64,000 nt of DNA from Ascaphus truei (GCA_036426205.1 CM071569.1:6736908-6800907), one strand, 5' to 3'. Positions 32,755 to 43,758 are shown, counted from the first letter of the stretch. The notes: generated by a model from the letters alone, not told the origin. A program made the numbers and translations.

Positions 32755-33313
32755 AAGACTGTGGAAAAAGATCCAGGTCAACATCAGGCAAGCAGTCAAT
32801 AGGCAAAAGAATCAGGCAGATCGCCACCGCAGACCTGCTGTGGACCTTAAACCTGGTGGCAAGGTCTGGTTGTCATCCAGGAACATCAGGCTGAAAGTCC
32901 CCTCTATGAAGTTTGCACCCAGATTTCTTGGACCCTTCGCTATCTCCGATAGGATCAATCTGGTTGCGTATCGCCTTGCTCTCCCGTCTTCCATGAGGAT
33001 CCCTTCCGTATTTCATGTTTCACTTCTCAAACCTATGGTCCAGAATGCCTTTTTAATTTCTGGTTTCCCCCACTTCTCCTCTCGGTTCAAGGACAACCTG
33101 AATACGAGATCCAATCTATTCTTGACTCAAAAATACCCAGGGGATCTCTGCACTATCTGGTGCATTGGAGAGGTTTCGGCCCGGAGGAAAGATTCTGGAT
33201 TCCGAGTCATCGGGTCCATGCAGCCAAACTGGTTCGCATGTTTCATGACAAATTCCCTGAGAAACCATTGTGGAGTCACCCGGAGATCGCTCCTAAAGGG
33301 GGGTGGGGGGTAC
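32755..33313 (+). pseudogene. Gypsy integrase C-terminus with chromodomain, and polypurine tract
   Basis: The first segment reads LWKKIQVNIRQAVNRQKNQ, then DLKPGGKVWLSSRNI, PSMKFAPRFLGPF and VFHVSLLKPM, which is the conserved C-terminal integrase region. A frameshift near 33,060 leads to the chromodomain: PEYEIQSILDSK (from 33,097), YLVHWRGFGPEERFWIP and a closing VRMFHDKF. Chromodomains guide integration toward marked chromatin. A G-rich purine tract at 33,294-33,310 is followed by TAC and the LTR. The frame is not continuous. Confidence 0.9.
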
Positions 33314-33719
33314 TGTGAGGATTCGCCATCCTGGCAGTCGCAAACCGTCTCCTCACCTCAACAAATCTTCCGTGACGGACACTCAGGATGTGCGGTCTCG
33401 TGGTCCCACTACGCGCGCGCGGATCTTGCGCGGTCTGATTCCCCGTCCGCGGATTCTGTCTCCGCCCCCCACTGTGACGCACGATGGGTGCGTTCATCCA
33501 GCCTACCCGCTGATGCGCGTTCCAAGCCCCACCCCCACTCTGGTGATGTACAGGACCGGCGTGGGAGTGACGCTCGCCTCGGGCTCCGCCCCCTGACCTC
33601 TGTGACGCGTGGGTCGGCGCGCGATTAGTCCCGTCCCCATTCGCTCTAGTGATGGCCAGGACCAGCGTGGGAGTGACGGCGCCGCAGGCTCCGCCCTCTG
33701 ACCTCCGTGACATGCGCGT
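33314..33719 (+). mobile_element. Gypsy 3' LTR, truncated
   Basis: TGTGAGGATTCGCCATCC begins right after the polypurine tract. The LTR is CpG-rich and holds a near-duplicate of about 77 bp (33,533-33,608 and 33,640-33,716), each containing GGGAGTGACG and CTCCGCCC. It stops where Tc1 copy C starts, so its CA end is missing. Confidence 0.8.
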
Positions 33720-34530
33720 GATGGGAAGAAAAAAGTATGGAGAAGGCTTTGAACGGCTCATGATCCGAAGCATACCACATCATCTGTAAAACACGGTGGA
33801 GGCAGTGTGATGGCATGGGCATGCATGGCTTAAAATGGCACTGGGTCACTAGTGTTTATTGATGATGTGACAGAAGACAGAAGCAGCCGGATGAATTCTG
33901 AAGTGTATAGGGATATATTGTCTACTCGGATTCAGCCAAATTCAGCGAAGTTGATTGGACGGCGCTTCACTTTACAGATGGACAATGACCCCAAACATAC
34001 TGCGAAAGCAACCCAGGAGTTTTTTAAGGCAAAGAAGTGGAATATTCTGCAATTGCTGAGTCAATCACCTGATCTCAACCCGATCGAGCATGCATTTCAC
34101 TTGCTGAAGACAAAACTTAAGGCAGAAAGACCAACGAACAAACAACAACTGAAGACAGCTGCAGGAAAGGCCTGGCAAAGCATCACAAAGGAGGAAACCC
34201 AGCGTTTGGTGATGTCCATGCGTTCCAGACTTCAAGCAGTCATTGCCTGCAAAGGATTCTCGACAAAGTATTAAAAATGAACATTTTATTTATGATTGTG
34301 TAAATTTGTCTAATTACTTTTGTGCCCCTGAAATAAGGGGACTGTGTATGAAAATGGTTGCAATTCCTAAACGTTTCACACAATATTTTTGTTCAACCCC
34401 TTGAATTGAAGCTGAAAGTCTGCACTTCTATTGCATCTCAGTTGTTTCATTTCAAATCCATTGTGGTAGCGTACAGAGCCAAAATTATGAAAATTGTATC
34501 AGTGTCCAATTATTTCCGGACTTAACTGTA
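33719..34530 (+). mobile_element. Tc1/mariner fragment, copy C, 5' part missing
   Basis: The fragment is the same family as copy A and starts in the middle of the transposase gene at TGATGGGAAG. The right terminus is complete, ending TTCCGGACTTAACTG at 34,528 with TA at 34,529-34,530. The left half is absent and the break coincides with the end of the Gypsy LTR. Confidence 0.92.
33721..34274 (+). pseudogene. Tc1 transposase fragment, copy C
   Basis: The fragment holds the C-terminal half of the transposase: HGGGSVMAWACM, GSLVFIDDVTEDRSSR, QMDNDPKHTAK (second Asp) and SPDLNPIEHAF (Glu), ending GFSTKY and TAA at 34,272-34,274. Two stops, TGA at about 33,751 and TAA at about 33,829, lie in the first part. 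The helix-turn-helix and first Asp are lost. The normal stop is kept here, which shows that the extended end in copy A is a mutation. Confidence 0.92.
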
Positions 34531-35195
34531 TATATTTCATACTGATCCCTAGTGCACTGTTTGCCTTTTTCTCTCTTCTGTTTGTGAGGCCTCCTTCAGG
34601 AGTTCTGTTTAGAAGGTTTTGGAGTGTTCCAGCCAGCAGTAGCAGCAAAGGGAAACGTGTTCTGATTCCAAATCTATCTGTGGGAGAGCATGAGCGCGGT
34701 CTTGATATTTTGGAAGAAAGAACTCCATGTTAATCAGGATAAGTCCAAGTCAATAGAAGACAACATACAAAAGTGATTATTCTTGAGGGACCTACTGACC
34801 TTGAAACAGAAATTAAGTAAATCATTGGATGACTTTTAAAAAGGAAGTAGAAAACCTGAAGAAAAAAAAAGAAGACACAAGATTACATGATTTATCTCTG
34901 GTTTCAAAATGATACCGCATATCAGGACCTCAAGGGATTCCCACGCCAGAAAAAGGAACCCTTAGGAGAGTGGGATCTCATCTGGGAATAAAACATTAAT
35001 CAAGCAGCAACAATACAACCAAGATCACAACATTTTGTGGAGACCAACATTAGTGTTAAAGCAATTAATATCCTTAAGAGACAGATCTAGGAAGATTACA
35101 TTGTGAGCCTAAACAGGAAATGTGTTCTCTTTATGATTTCCACAACTCTAGTGATGGTTACATACATGAGGTTGAAAAAAAGTAATGTCCATAAG
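34531..35195. other. No gene seen
   Basis: AT-rich DNA with no domain-bearing frame and no recognised repeat. Confidence 0.5.
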
Positions 35196-35199
35196 AGTT

Positions 35200-36064
35200 T
35201 AACCTATGTTAAATTTAGACGACCGATACTTATTCTATATTTGTTTTGACAGTATTTTAATCCAGAGGAAGGCAAACAAATACAACAAAATAAATTCCTT
35301 CCTGACTACAATAATGGCAATCAGATTTCACCATGGATCAACTTACTTCTCATGTTTATTTATTTGGTATATCCCTGTATAGCTTTCCTTTCTATAAAGA
35401 TGCCCAACCTTTTTTTGAACATATCTATTGTATTTGCCATCACAGTCTCCATGGGTAATGAATTCTAAATGTTGGCCTTACTGTAAAGAACCCTTTCCTT
35501 TTGTTTCTGGTGAAATCTCCTTTCCTCCAACCTTAAGGGATAACCTTGTGTGTGTCATTTAAACTGCTCTTGGGATGAATAGTTCTTTTGAAAACTCCTT
35601 GTATTGACCCTAGTATATATGTGTATATAGTCGTTATATCCTCTTTCAGAAGCTTCTCTTCTAAAGTAAACAAATCTAATTTAGCTAGCATCTCATCAGA
35701 AGTCAAATTTTCCGTCCCCTTTTATTATTAATTTGGTGGCTCTTCTCTGCACTTTTTCTAGTTCCATAATGTCTTTTTTATGTAGTGGTGTCCAAAACTG
35801 TACTACATATTCAAGGTGTGGTCTTATGCTTTATGCAGTGTAATTATGTTTACTTCCCTTCCATCCATACCCCAATGAATGCAAGATAAAGTCTTATTTG
35901 CCTTTGCAGCTACTGCCTGACATTGGACACTATTGCTAAGCCTGCTGTCTACAAGCACTCCTAAATCCTTCTCCATCAAGGATTGATCTCATTTTGCCAC
36001 ATTTAATTTTTAAGTAGCCTGTGTATTCTTGTCCCAAATACATAACTTTACATTATCTGTATCA
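35200..36064 (-). pseudogene. CR1-type LINE, C-terminal part
   Basis: Minus-strand text in shifting frames includes LGVLVDSRLS-like words (near 35,960), [14 protein letters not shown] (about 35,795-35,840), [12 protein letters not shown] (about 35,730) and LFTLEEKLLKED (about 35,650). This is the conserved region downstream of the RT in CR1-type LINEs. Stops and small gaps break it throughout. Confidence 0.8.
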
Positions 36065-36493
36065 AAGAGGCAATGAAAGCACAGTGTATTTTTTTGTTTG
36101 TTTGTTTGTTTTTGAACATACGATTGAAGCAGGAGGTCTCTGCACTGTTGCACCCCATTCATTTTAACTTCGGGGACCCTTTGCTTCATAGATACTTACC
36201 TCTATAGGGGGTACTTGTAGCAGTTCTGGCTGGGCTTGCTGAGGTTTATGTACTGTAATGACGACTTCAAAGCTCCCAAGTCCCATGGGCCAATAGGAAG
36301 CCGTGACATCCTATTGGCCTTCTTGACCCGTACCGTTAAACAGAATAGAGATACCGGCACCCTCTATGGATGGAAGTATCTCTTGAAGCAGGGGGTCCCC
36401 GTAGTTGAAATTGATGGGGTTCAGTTCAAGAGACCCCCTGCTTTAATCATAAGCAAGAACAACAACAAAAAAACGCAGTGCTTTGATTGCTCC
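36065..36493. mobile_element. MITE inside the CR1-type LINE
   Basis: The ends are inverted: AGGCAATGAAAGCACAGTG at the left and CGCAGTGCTTTGATTGCTCC at the right, with GCAGGAGGTCTCT / AGACCCCCTGC and a CCCCAT-containing block further in. The left arm holds a GTTT microsatellite run. No clear target duplication was seen. No protein is encoded. Confidence 0.75.
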
Positions 36494-36512
36494 TTTAAAT
36501 TTCATCAGCCAT

Positions 36513-36734
36513 TTACTTCCCCAATTTTCTACCCAAGTCCTGGAGAGAAATTACATCCTGCTTTGATTTTACTACCTTACACAATTTAGTGTCATCAGCA
36601 AAGATGAAGACTTTGCTCTCTATGCAAACCTCAAGTTCATTAGTAAACAAGTTAAAAAGCAGTGGTCCCAGTACCGACCCACTTGTAACTTTAGCCCAAC
36701 CTGAAAAGGTTCCATTTATCGACAAGCCTGCCAA
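36513..36734 (-). pseudogene. CR1-type LINE reverse transcriptase, catalytic part
   Basis: The 73-residue frame contains GSVLGPLLFNLFTNELE and VFIFADDTKLCK, the region between RT blocks B and C with the two catalytic Asp residues. Three residues normally before GSVLGP (VPQ in the family) are missing. The frame ends at the MITE insertion region. Confidence 0.85.
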
Positions 36735-36745
36735 GCCAGGGCATA

Positions 36746-37492
36746 AGGCGCCTGAAAGATGCCTTATGAGAAGTGGGGTTCTGTCTGGCCCGGCGAGATC
36801 AAAACCAATGGCCTCTGCTATTCAGGGCAGCTTTTCTAGCAGTGAGCTAAGGCAGCTGCTGGATAGCGGTTCTGCCACAGCATACTTTTTGTGATGATGC
36901 TCGTCTCAAACCAGGAAGCCGACCGCAGGGCTGAGGCAGGAGATGGAGACTGACCACAGGCCTCGGGACTGAGACCTGATAGAGTAGGCCAATCCGAGTC
37001 ACAGACCAAGTCGAAGTAGAGTGCAGAGACATAGTCGAGGTAAATGTGGGCCGAACGCAAGGCAGAATCCAAGTCCAGGCAAAGAGTCGGGGCAGATACC
37101 TTGCTCGGGCACTGACTGGAAGCAAATGGCTGCAACAGAAATGCCTAAAACAGGGTTAGCCAATTATTAGTCTCCATGTTAGTTTAAGACGAAATGAGGC
37201 CACTTCCTGGATGCGACGGCAGGTCCTGACACTTTTTTAATCTTTACTACTTACTGCTCATACCTGTTGCCAGTCAGCCTCGTGTGCACTCCCCCTGGCT
37301 TCCTTTATAAGCTGATCACTTCCACTTATTGGTTGCCATATCAATGTGCTTTTGTCCTTGCATGAAGCCCTGCTACCAGAGCATCTATCCGTCTGATTTG
37401 CTTGCTGCCCTATCTGCCTGACTACGCTCGGGACCTTTGCCTTCCCTGACCCCTGATGCCTGACTGCGTTGTTACCTTCCGCCTGCCCTGAC
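36746..37492. other. GC-richer stretch, possible LTR remnants
   Basis: The composition is unlike the AT-rich flanks. The part 37,210-37,492 has many CCTG words (GCCTGACTACGCTCGG, then CCCTGACCCCTGATGCCTG), a style I associate with Gypsy LTRs. No boundaries were found. The minus frames at 36,836-37,135 overlap each other and show no domain. Confidence 0.3.
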
Positions 37493-37542
37493 TGTATGTA
37501 TGTATGTATGTATGTATGTATGTATGTATGTATGTATGTATG
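37493..37542. repeat. TGTA tetranucleotide microsatellite
   Basis: About twelve uninterrupted TGTA/TATG units. Confidence 0.95.
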
Positions 37543-39108
37543 TGTTACTTTTGTAACTTGTATTTTTTTTTAATTAGAATCCCAAATACATTTGTGCAAT
37601 ATTCTATATTAGTGTCCTCATTCCTTATATCCTATTTGTTTGGGGATTGGGACATTTTCCCTATATTTATGTGCTATTAAGATTGATACTTTTTCACAGT
37701 TTCAGAAATAATATTATTCAAGATTTAGCATGTTAAAGATATTTGTTTCTTGCCGGATGTGCACTTTTAAGCGCACCAGATAGGCACTTTATTTTCTTGT
37801 AGGCTTTCAGTACATTAAGAACCATTTCACACACTGGAGGTGGTTTGTCGGTAGTAAAATGAAGTGGCTATGACTCTGAATGAGGCGGAGTAGCCAGCAG
37901 CGTGAGATAACTTTTTAGTAAATCAGTCTACAAACCACACAATGCCACATGATCATACCACACTATTTGAAGCCGTTTTTACCGCTGTTTAGTAACTTTC
38001 CCCTAAAGTGACAAGAAACCTGAACAAGATTCCCCACTTCAAAGAGAGTCCCAGTACCACTTGGCTGGTATTTTTCCCATGAGAATGTTTGTGTTTGATG
38101 CTCTACTACAGGAAGCACGGCCAAAAAAAATCAGAAAATAATTCATATGTAACTGTTTTGTATTTTAGTATTTAGAGCACAAAATGGAAACTGGAACACT
38201 GCACCCACTGTCCTTTTTTTAATTTGTGCTTCTGTGTTGAATTCAATTGTATATCAGGCTATACGTTTATACTGACCTTGTATATTATTTTGTGGAGTTG
38301 AATGCATGAATTGTATTATTGAGAGAGCAATATATCAAAGGTTTATTTTACGTTTGTTCAAAGAAATTGTCAAATTCAATGAAAACATGCTAGTGCAAAA
38401 ACAAAGGTTTTATATATTACTAATATTATATATACCATGTATGAACAACAAAAGCTGCCCTGCATTTTTCCTTTTTTGGCACCATAAAATATGTTCTATA
38501 TTGAAGGAACCATTTACAGTGTTTCAAATGAAGTAGTGAGTTGATTGTGCTCTGAATATGTGAAATGTATTTTGGATTGTGTCTGAGGGCCCTATTCCGT
38601 ATTCTCAAAACGTGCACCGTTCGGCTTTGCACAACCTCGCGGACCTCTTTACCCCTAAATATTTTTCCACGTTTCACCTCATTTAATAAAAATGCAATCA
38701 CCAATATTTTCAGGGGAAGAGGCAGCTAAAGAAAATATTTCCAAACCTAAACAAAATGCTTGCTATTTTTCCGTTCGGCCAATAATACATACAAATGTAG
38801 CCAACGGTCTTGCAACTGCAGGTGCTCTGCAGCAAGACACCGCCAACACACCAACTGGAGTAGCGGCTATTGTTTTAAATCAGCCGCACGTGAGAAGGGG
38901 GCGGAGCTGACATGCTATTTCACTCGTGCGAATGGGTACAGTAATGTCTACTACATCTGTAGTAAAAAAAAAAAAATTTAATCAGGGCTGCTTCAGGTAT
39001 CGCTTTAACCTTCATAAGAGTGCTTCTGTTCTTATTCGTATTGTTTTTGCAACAACGTTGGATGCACTCTATTTGGGGTGTATAAAATTAGGCCCTAAGC
39101 GTTATATG
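37543..39108. other. No gene seen
   Basis: AT-rich DNA. A frame at 38,692-38,910 has no domain. The words AGGGCCCTATTCCG (38,587) and TAGGCCCTAAGC (39,089) may mark an old MITE but do not form convincing inverted ends. Confidence 0.4.
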
Positions 39109-39443
39109 TTAAAGCTGCAGTTCAGGCAATATCCTGCATGTGTGTTTTTTTTAATAAATCAGTTCTGTAGTAAGAAAAAATACTTTTTGCATTTTCTGTT
39201 TTAAAAAAAACAACTTTGAAAGACCAATTTTCTTGTATTCTATTTTAACAAGCATGCTTGTATCTATAGCAACGATTTACATTCCCCATATTTAAAGATG
39301 TCGCCAAACTTTGCCGATCAATAGACTGAGAACGAATTGACCGGCAGCTATGCAGTTCTTTAGGTAATTAGAGATTGCCCACATGAAACTATTGAAGTAA
39401 AAAAAAATAATTAAAAAAAAAAAAGACTGAACTGCAGCTTTAA
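39109..39443. mobile_element. MITE with 17-bp terminal inverted repeats
   Basis: TTAAAGCTGCAGTTCAG at 39,109-39,125 is exactly inverted at 39,427-39,443. The interior carries AATAAATCAGTTCTGTAG and GTAATTAG words shared with the copy at about 55,465-55,900. No coding content. Confidence 0.85.
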
Positions 39444-39769
39444 TGAGAAAAGTAGAATGACACACAGGTACAAGTACAGGCTAAAATATACAAGCTGCTT
39501 GCAGGGATATTCGGGAGGAAATTGACGGAGAGCACTTTCATTTGCAGAGATGGTGGGAGTCCGAGTTGGCGATGTACCAATATGATAGTAATCCCATGGT
39601 AATAGAAGTGGACAGTAAGTCAATATTGACATTTTCGATTATTGTGGTGTTACCATCAGTCAGAGGTGGAAGTCCTTGTTGTGTGAGAAATGACTAGTGA
39701 CCAGCAGTTTAAGACACAGCAGCTTCAAAAAAGACAGCCAATGTAAACGGGATGTGGGCACCCGTCCTT

Positions 39770-39975
39770 TACAGCAGTGGTGCTAAACTCCAGTCCTCAG
39801 GGGATGGGATTAAGAGGAAAGGAGCAAACATAGGGCAAATTGATCCTCCAGGGAAAGACTGGTACCAAGATTGGTACCCAGTACTCCAGTACTCAAGATT
39901 CTCCCCCCCCAGCCCCAAACAGGTCAGGTTTTAAGGATATCCCTGCTTCAGCACAGGTGGCTCAATGACTGATCC
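39770..39975 (+). repeat. hAT-like repeat, half palindrome with an insert
   Basis: AACTCCAGTCCTCAGGGG at about 39,785 and AACAGGTCAGGTTTTAAGG at about 39,915 are the usual adjacent blocks of this repeat, here separated by about 110 bp of other sequence. GGCTCAATGACTG closes it. Only one arm is present. Confidence 0.6.
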
Positions 39976-40955
39976 CGTCCCCACTCCTTTTTCTGGTGTT
40001 TGAGGGGAAATAAGGGTGTTTATTTCTTTATTTTGTTCATGTTCAGTATCTTTAAAAACACATTTAACTTGTAATGCATGTTAAAACTAAATGCCTTTCA
40101 AATGACCTATTTTTAGCAGTCATAGATTTTTTTTTTACATTAATTAAAACAGTTAATGATGTCTTTAATCCTTTTGAACAGATATTTATTGGATTATTTT
40201 GGTTTAATCCAAATAAATTCTTATAAAATAATTGTAATATTACATTTTTTATGAAACCATATTTTATTGTTGCAACAAATAAGTGATCGGCACTCATTAA
40301 TATAAATGTATAAAAATATTTATTTAAATAATTGAATAGAAAAATATAATTTCTAGAAATGTAAATTTAGTTTAGTTTACAAGTATAAAAAAAAAATACA
40401 TTTATAAACAAAAAGAGTCAAAGAAATAGAGAATAGGATGTGAAAAGACAATTAACAACAAAAATGCATACAAAAATTCTACTTAAAAAAATTATAAATG
40501 TTTTTGAAAAAATAAATGTATTTTGCAAAATGATTCAATGATGAGTATGAAGTCTCAAACGGGGCACTGAAAGGTCTCCTTTCGATTTAACGTCTCTTTA
40601 TGTCCGGTATATTACAACAGTCCCAATAGTACATACATGCCTCTCCACAATATTCCTGAAAATATAGTTCTCTGTATTGATACCCAATTGTCCTTCCTCT
40701 TCTCCTAATCGAGCAATGTGAGCTTACAGACCTCACTGGCCCTATTTCAACGCATGCGTTACTTCTGCTGGATGCTATTTTAGACTACAGAAGCCAATGA
40801 TGTATTCAGTTTAATGGGAAACATTGATACACCAGAAGCACCAATACTGTACACCATCTTAAAAATAGGTACACCCACATACTGTAGAACAGTTAACCAT
40901 TGGGAGAGGATATACTGTCTAGTTCCATCAGCGGAACACCAGATCAAGTCCCATA
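39976..40955. other. AT-rich DNA, no gene seen
   Basis: Very AT-rich between 40,000 and 40,550, with many AAAT/ATTT words. No repeat or gene recognised. Confidence 0.5.
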
Positions 40956-41245
40956 ACATAGATGAGTATAATGCACAGAAGGAGATAGCTGATCTTGTCT
41001 TCTCTCTGTTCAAAGTTCAATTGAGACGGTTTCATAAAACATGAATATAATCAGTAATCACATAACCATGATCTTATCAATATTTACTGGGTCAATATTT
41101 TTATTTATTTTTGAGAAACTTTGTTTATATACTTATACTAGTTTGTCATCCTGGTATAAAAACCCTCTCTGCACCGTAATCCCAAAATGAAAAAAAAAAT
41201 AACCTATCTCCATACAAGCACTTAGCCTGCAGTACAGTATATACA

Positions 41246-42253
41246 TGTAGCCCTATTTCCCTCTAATGTGAAGGGTCTACTAGTGCTGGCGGTACCTGTC
41301 GGCTCACAGGGATCTGAGCCTCAGCTACTAGGAGCCTGGGGTAACGAATAACTGTGGCAGCGCCTCCACCTGCACTGGATCCCAATTGGATAGGATAATC
41401 CCGAGCAGGAACTATTAATAACAGTCCACAGATTATAAGAATAACAATAATAACATTTACTGTGAGCAATAACCATAAACCACATGCAGGCAATAGCATT
41501 ACTAATGGTTACAGTTATACCTCGCCGCGCAGGGCGTTGTTCTACCACCGTGTATCCCCACACCGTGTCCACAGTACCAGAGGTGTCCTTTGGTCACTTC
41601 ACCCAATAAGTGTCCCCAAAAGATGCCCACCCCTCTAGGCGTGATCAGCGCCTTATTATACAGGTGTTGGTGAACGGTACCTGTCGGGTTTGTCCACACC
41701 CAGGCACGCTAAAAATGAGAAGCAGGGGTCCGCCGATCAACGATATCCTCTGCTGGATGGGATGCCTCCCTCTGGAGTGACTTCCGCAATGATGGTTGCT
41801 CCCTCTCTGGCAGTTTGGTCACAGACTGCAGCAGCAATAGTTCAAATGAAACCACTGTGGCCCTAAGCTGGCTACTCACTAAAAGGGCAGGATCCCTAAC
41901 TGAAGGGGTCTTCCTAAAGCAGCCACAATCTGGATGAGTTGGGGCCTAACTGGGGCCTAGGGGATCTCTGGCCTAATGCAGAGGGTCACAGACCCCTGCA
42001 CCTATACAACCTTCCCTAACTGTGTCCCTGCTCCACTGACAGCAAGCCCTCAGAGCACCAACTGTAACAACTGCTTCGGCAGGGAATCCTAACACTCCAT
42101 TGGCCAGGGCTAGTCACCTGACTCCGCAGCAACCTCCCTTCTCCCAAGCTGCAGCGGAGGTAAAAGCCAAACCAGGGAACCCAGGCCACATACATATATA
42201 TAGGTCTGAGCAACACAGAGGGTCTCCCAGAGAAAAACATCCAACTCCTCACA
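41246..42253 (-). mobile_element. Probable solo LTR in the left arm
   Basis: On the minus strand it runs from TGTGAGGAGTTGGATG (42,253) to AAATAGGGCTACA (41,246). ACCTATATATATGTATG near 42,190 is a likely TATA box in U3. Blocks CCCCTAGGCCCCAGTTAGG and GTGGAGGCGCTGCC are shared with 17,149-18,239. No matching target duplication was found. The inverted copy lies at 62,732-63,718. Confidence 0.6.
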
Positions 42254-42324
42254 AAAATAATTCGATGTACTATAACTAACCCATTTTGATAGAATTTTCC
42301 ATGACTTGTAGATGATATTATATT

Positions 42325-42852
42325 TTTGTCTTATTTTATTTTTTTTCAACAAAAAAGTTTTTTATTGGGACATGAAACAGTGCACATGCTGTCTAACAAC
42401 CCATAAGCATACATGGATAATCCCGTGCCCAAATTTTTGTTTTTCAATGTTAAACGGTACAAATACTGACGTATTGTAGGGGAAAAGAAAAAGAAAAGAA
42501 GAAAAACCAACAAACATACGAGACGAACAAGACGAACCCAGGGGAGAAGGGGGGGGAGGGGTAGGGGGAAGCCAAGCGAAGAGCGTCTCCTGCTTGTGAT
42601 CTGCGACCAACGATTCTGTGCCTGTTCTGCAAGGGTCTTCTCTTTGCAATCTCACTGTCTGCCTACGTCTGCCCTACCAGTACTCTGTTCTGTCACTGTC
42701 TGTATCGCCTCCCCAAAGGAGAACGCATCTCTTGGTATCACAGCAGAATATTGGTGGCGTTCACCCCTGGGATGTCTGATTGGTCTAGCCAAGGGGCCCA
42801 TATTTTTAGAAAATTTGTGCCGGTGTCATTGACCAGACTTTGTCTTATTTTA
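42325..42852 (-). mobile_element. 5'-truncated L1-clade LINE fragment with 14-bp duplication
   Basis: A 500-bp insert (42,339-42,838) is flanked by TTTGTCTTATTTTA at 42,325-42,338 and 42,839-42,852. On the minus strand it begins in the last codons of ORF2 (SLVNDTGTNFLKIWAPWL, then IPGVNATN), continues through a C-rich 3' UTR with a CCCCTCCCCC run, and ends CCCAATAAAAAAC with an A-rich tail. Its closing peptide matches that of the LINE at 8,232-8,305. The inverted copy is at 62,154-62,664, including both duplications. Confidence 0.9.
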
Positions 42853-42950
42853 AGTAAAAATGTTTTGCGTAAATAACAAAAACAGTTTGTTTTCCGCTAA
42901 ACCTAAACTGGGGAACCTACATTTGTTAAATAAAGAGAACATTTGAGTAG

Positions 42951-43758
42951 GCAATTTTTAAATGTTGCTAAAAAATAGTGTAATGAGGCGGTCACTGCTG
43001 CCGCAAGGGTATAGAAGTTCCACACGCCATAAAAATAAAGTTTGGTTTATTAGTGCATATATACACAGAGAAAATCTGCCACAGGAGCGACACCTCTGAC
43101 GCGTTTAGTCACACCAGTGACTTTTCAAACTGGGTGACGAAACGCGTCAGAGTTCGCTCTGTGGCAGATTTTCTCTGTGTATATATGCACTAATAAACCA
43201 AACTTTATTTTTATGGCGTGTGGAACTTCTATACCCTTGCGGCAGCAGTGACCGCCTCATTACACTATTTTTTGGCAAGATTTACTTCGGCTGTAGCACG
43301 CTGACTTCCTCTTCCGGTTCAGTGATTCCTGACGTTATCGTTGACCGGAGACCCGGCGCGTCAAGATTGTGAGTGCTTGCTTCTCTTGTTCTCCATTCCC
43401 CTACCTCCGCAGTGAGGATTGCTTGTTCGTGGGTGACACCGGGTGTAGGAGGGTTGTGGCGGAGAGTAGCGGTTGCTTAGCGGGTGTTCCTGGTTAGGGA
43501 ACACCGCTGAACTACTGCTTTTATTCCTCCTCACCACTTTATACCCCTACCCGTTGTTTGTCACGTGGCACGATCAAAGCGGGGAGTCTCAACATCAGGC
43601 TTATTCATTATTGGGATACTGGACTGAAGAGTGTTCTATTTTTATGCAATTATTGCAATTATTGTTCTGGACTATACATAGTATATATCTGTGGACAATT
43701 TGTAGCACCAGTTTTCTCCTTGGAGAGATTCCAGGATACTTGCAATTTTTAAATGTTG
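42951..43758. mobile_element. Retroposon-like unit with 17-bp direct repeats and end-hairpin
   Basis: GCAATTTTTAAATGTTG occurs at 42,951-42,967 and 43,742-43,758 around a 774-bp insert. Its left 300 bp (about 42,968-43,271) form a strong hairpin: arms share AATAGTGTAATGAGGCGGTC, the GCCGCAAGGGTATAGAAG block and CATAAAAATAAAGTTTGG. The fold centre carries CGAAACGCGT at 43,138-43,147. The rest is non-coding, with a pyrimidine tract and CAG at about 43,390-43,412. The copy in the right arm is 61,263-62,059. The layout resembles the unit at 16,650-17,082. Confidence 0.75.

Larger units (their letters stand above)
25424..33719 (+). mobile_element. Decayed chromodomain Ty3/Gypsy retrotransposon, split by nested LTR elements
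   Basis: Only the 3' half remains: part of reverse transcriptase, RNase H, integrase, a C-terminal chromodomain, a polypurine tract and part of the 3' LTR. The order RT-RH-INT-chromodomain marks a chromovirus. The 5' end is missing and replaced by Tc1 copy B. The 3' LTR is cut at 33,719 by Tc1 copy C. Removal of 27,191-32,754 plus one AAGACTG copy rejoins the integrase and C-terminal segments, apart from a one-base frame difference. Several frameshifts show it is dead. Confidence 0.92.
35200..36745 (-). mobile_element. CR1/Rex-type LINE fragment, minus strand, split by a MITE
   Basis: On the minus strand the fragment reads from the RT catalytic region at 36,734 to a C-terminal region near 35,200. 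The two parts, 36,494-36,745 and 35,200-36,064, are continuous in protein order once the MITE at 36,065-36,493 is removed. The FADDTKL form of the catalytic box and the VRPHLEY motif place it in the CR1/L2/Rex group. The 5' part and the 3' end are not defined. Confidence 0.82.
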
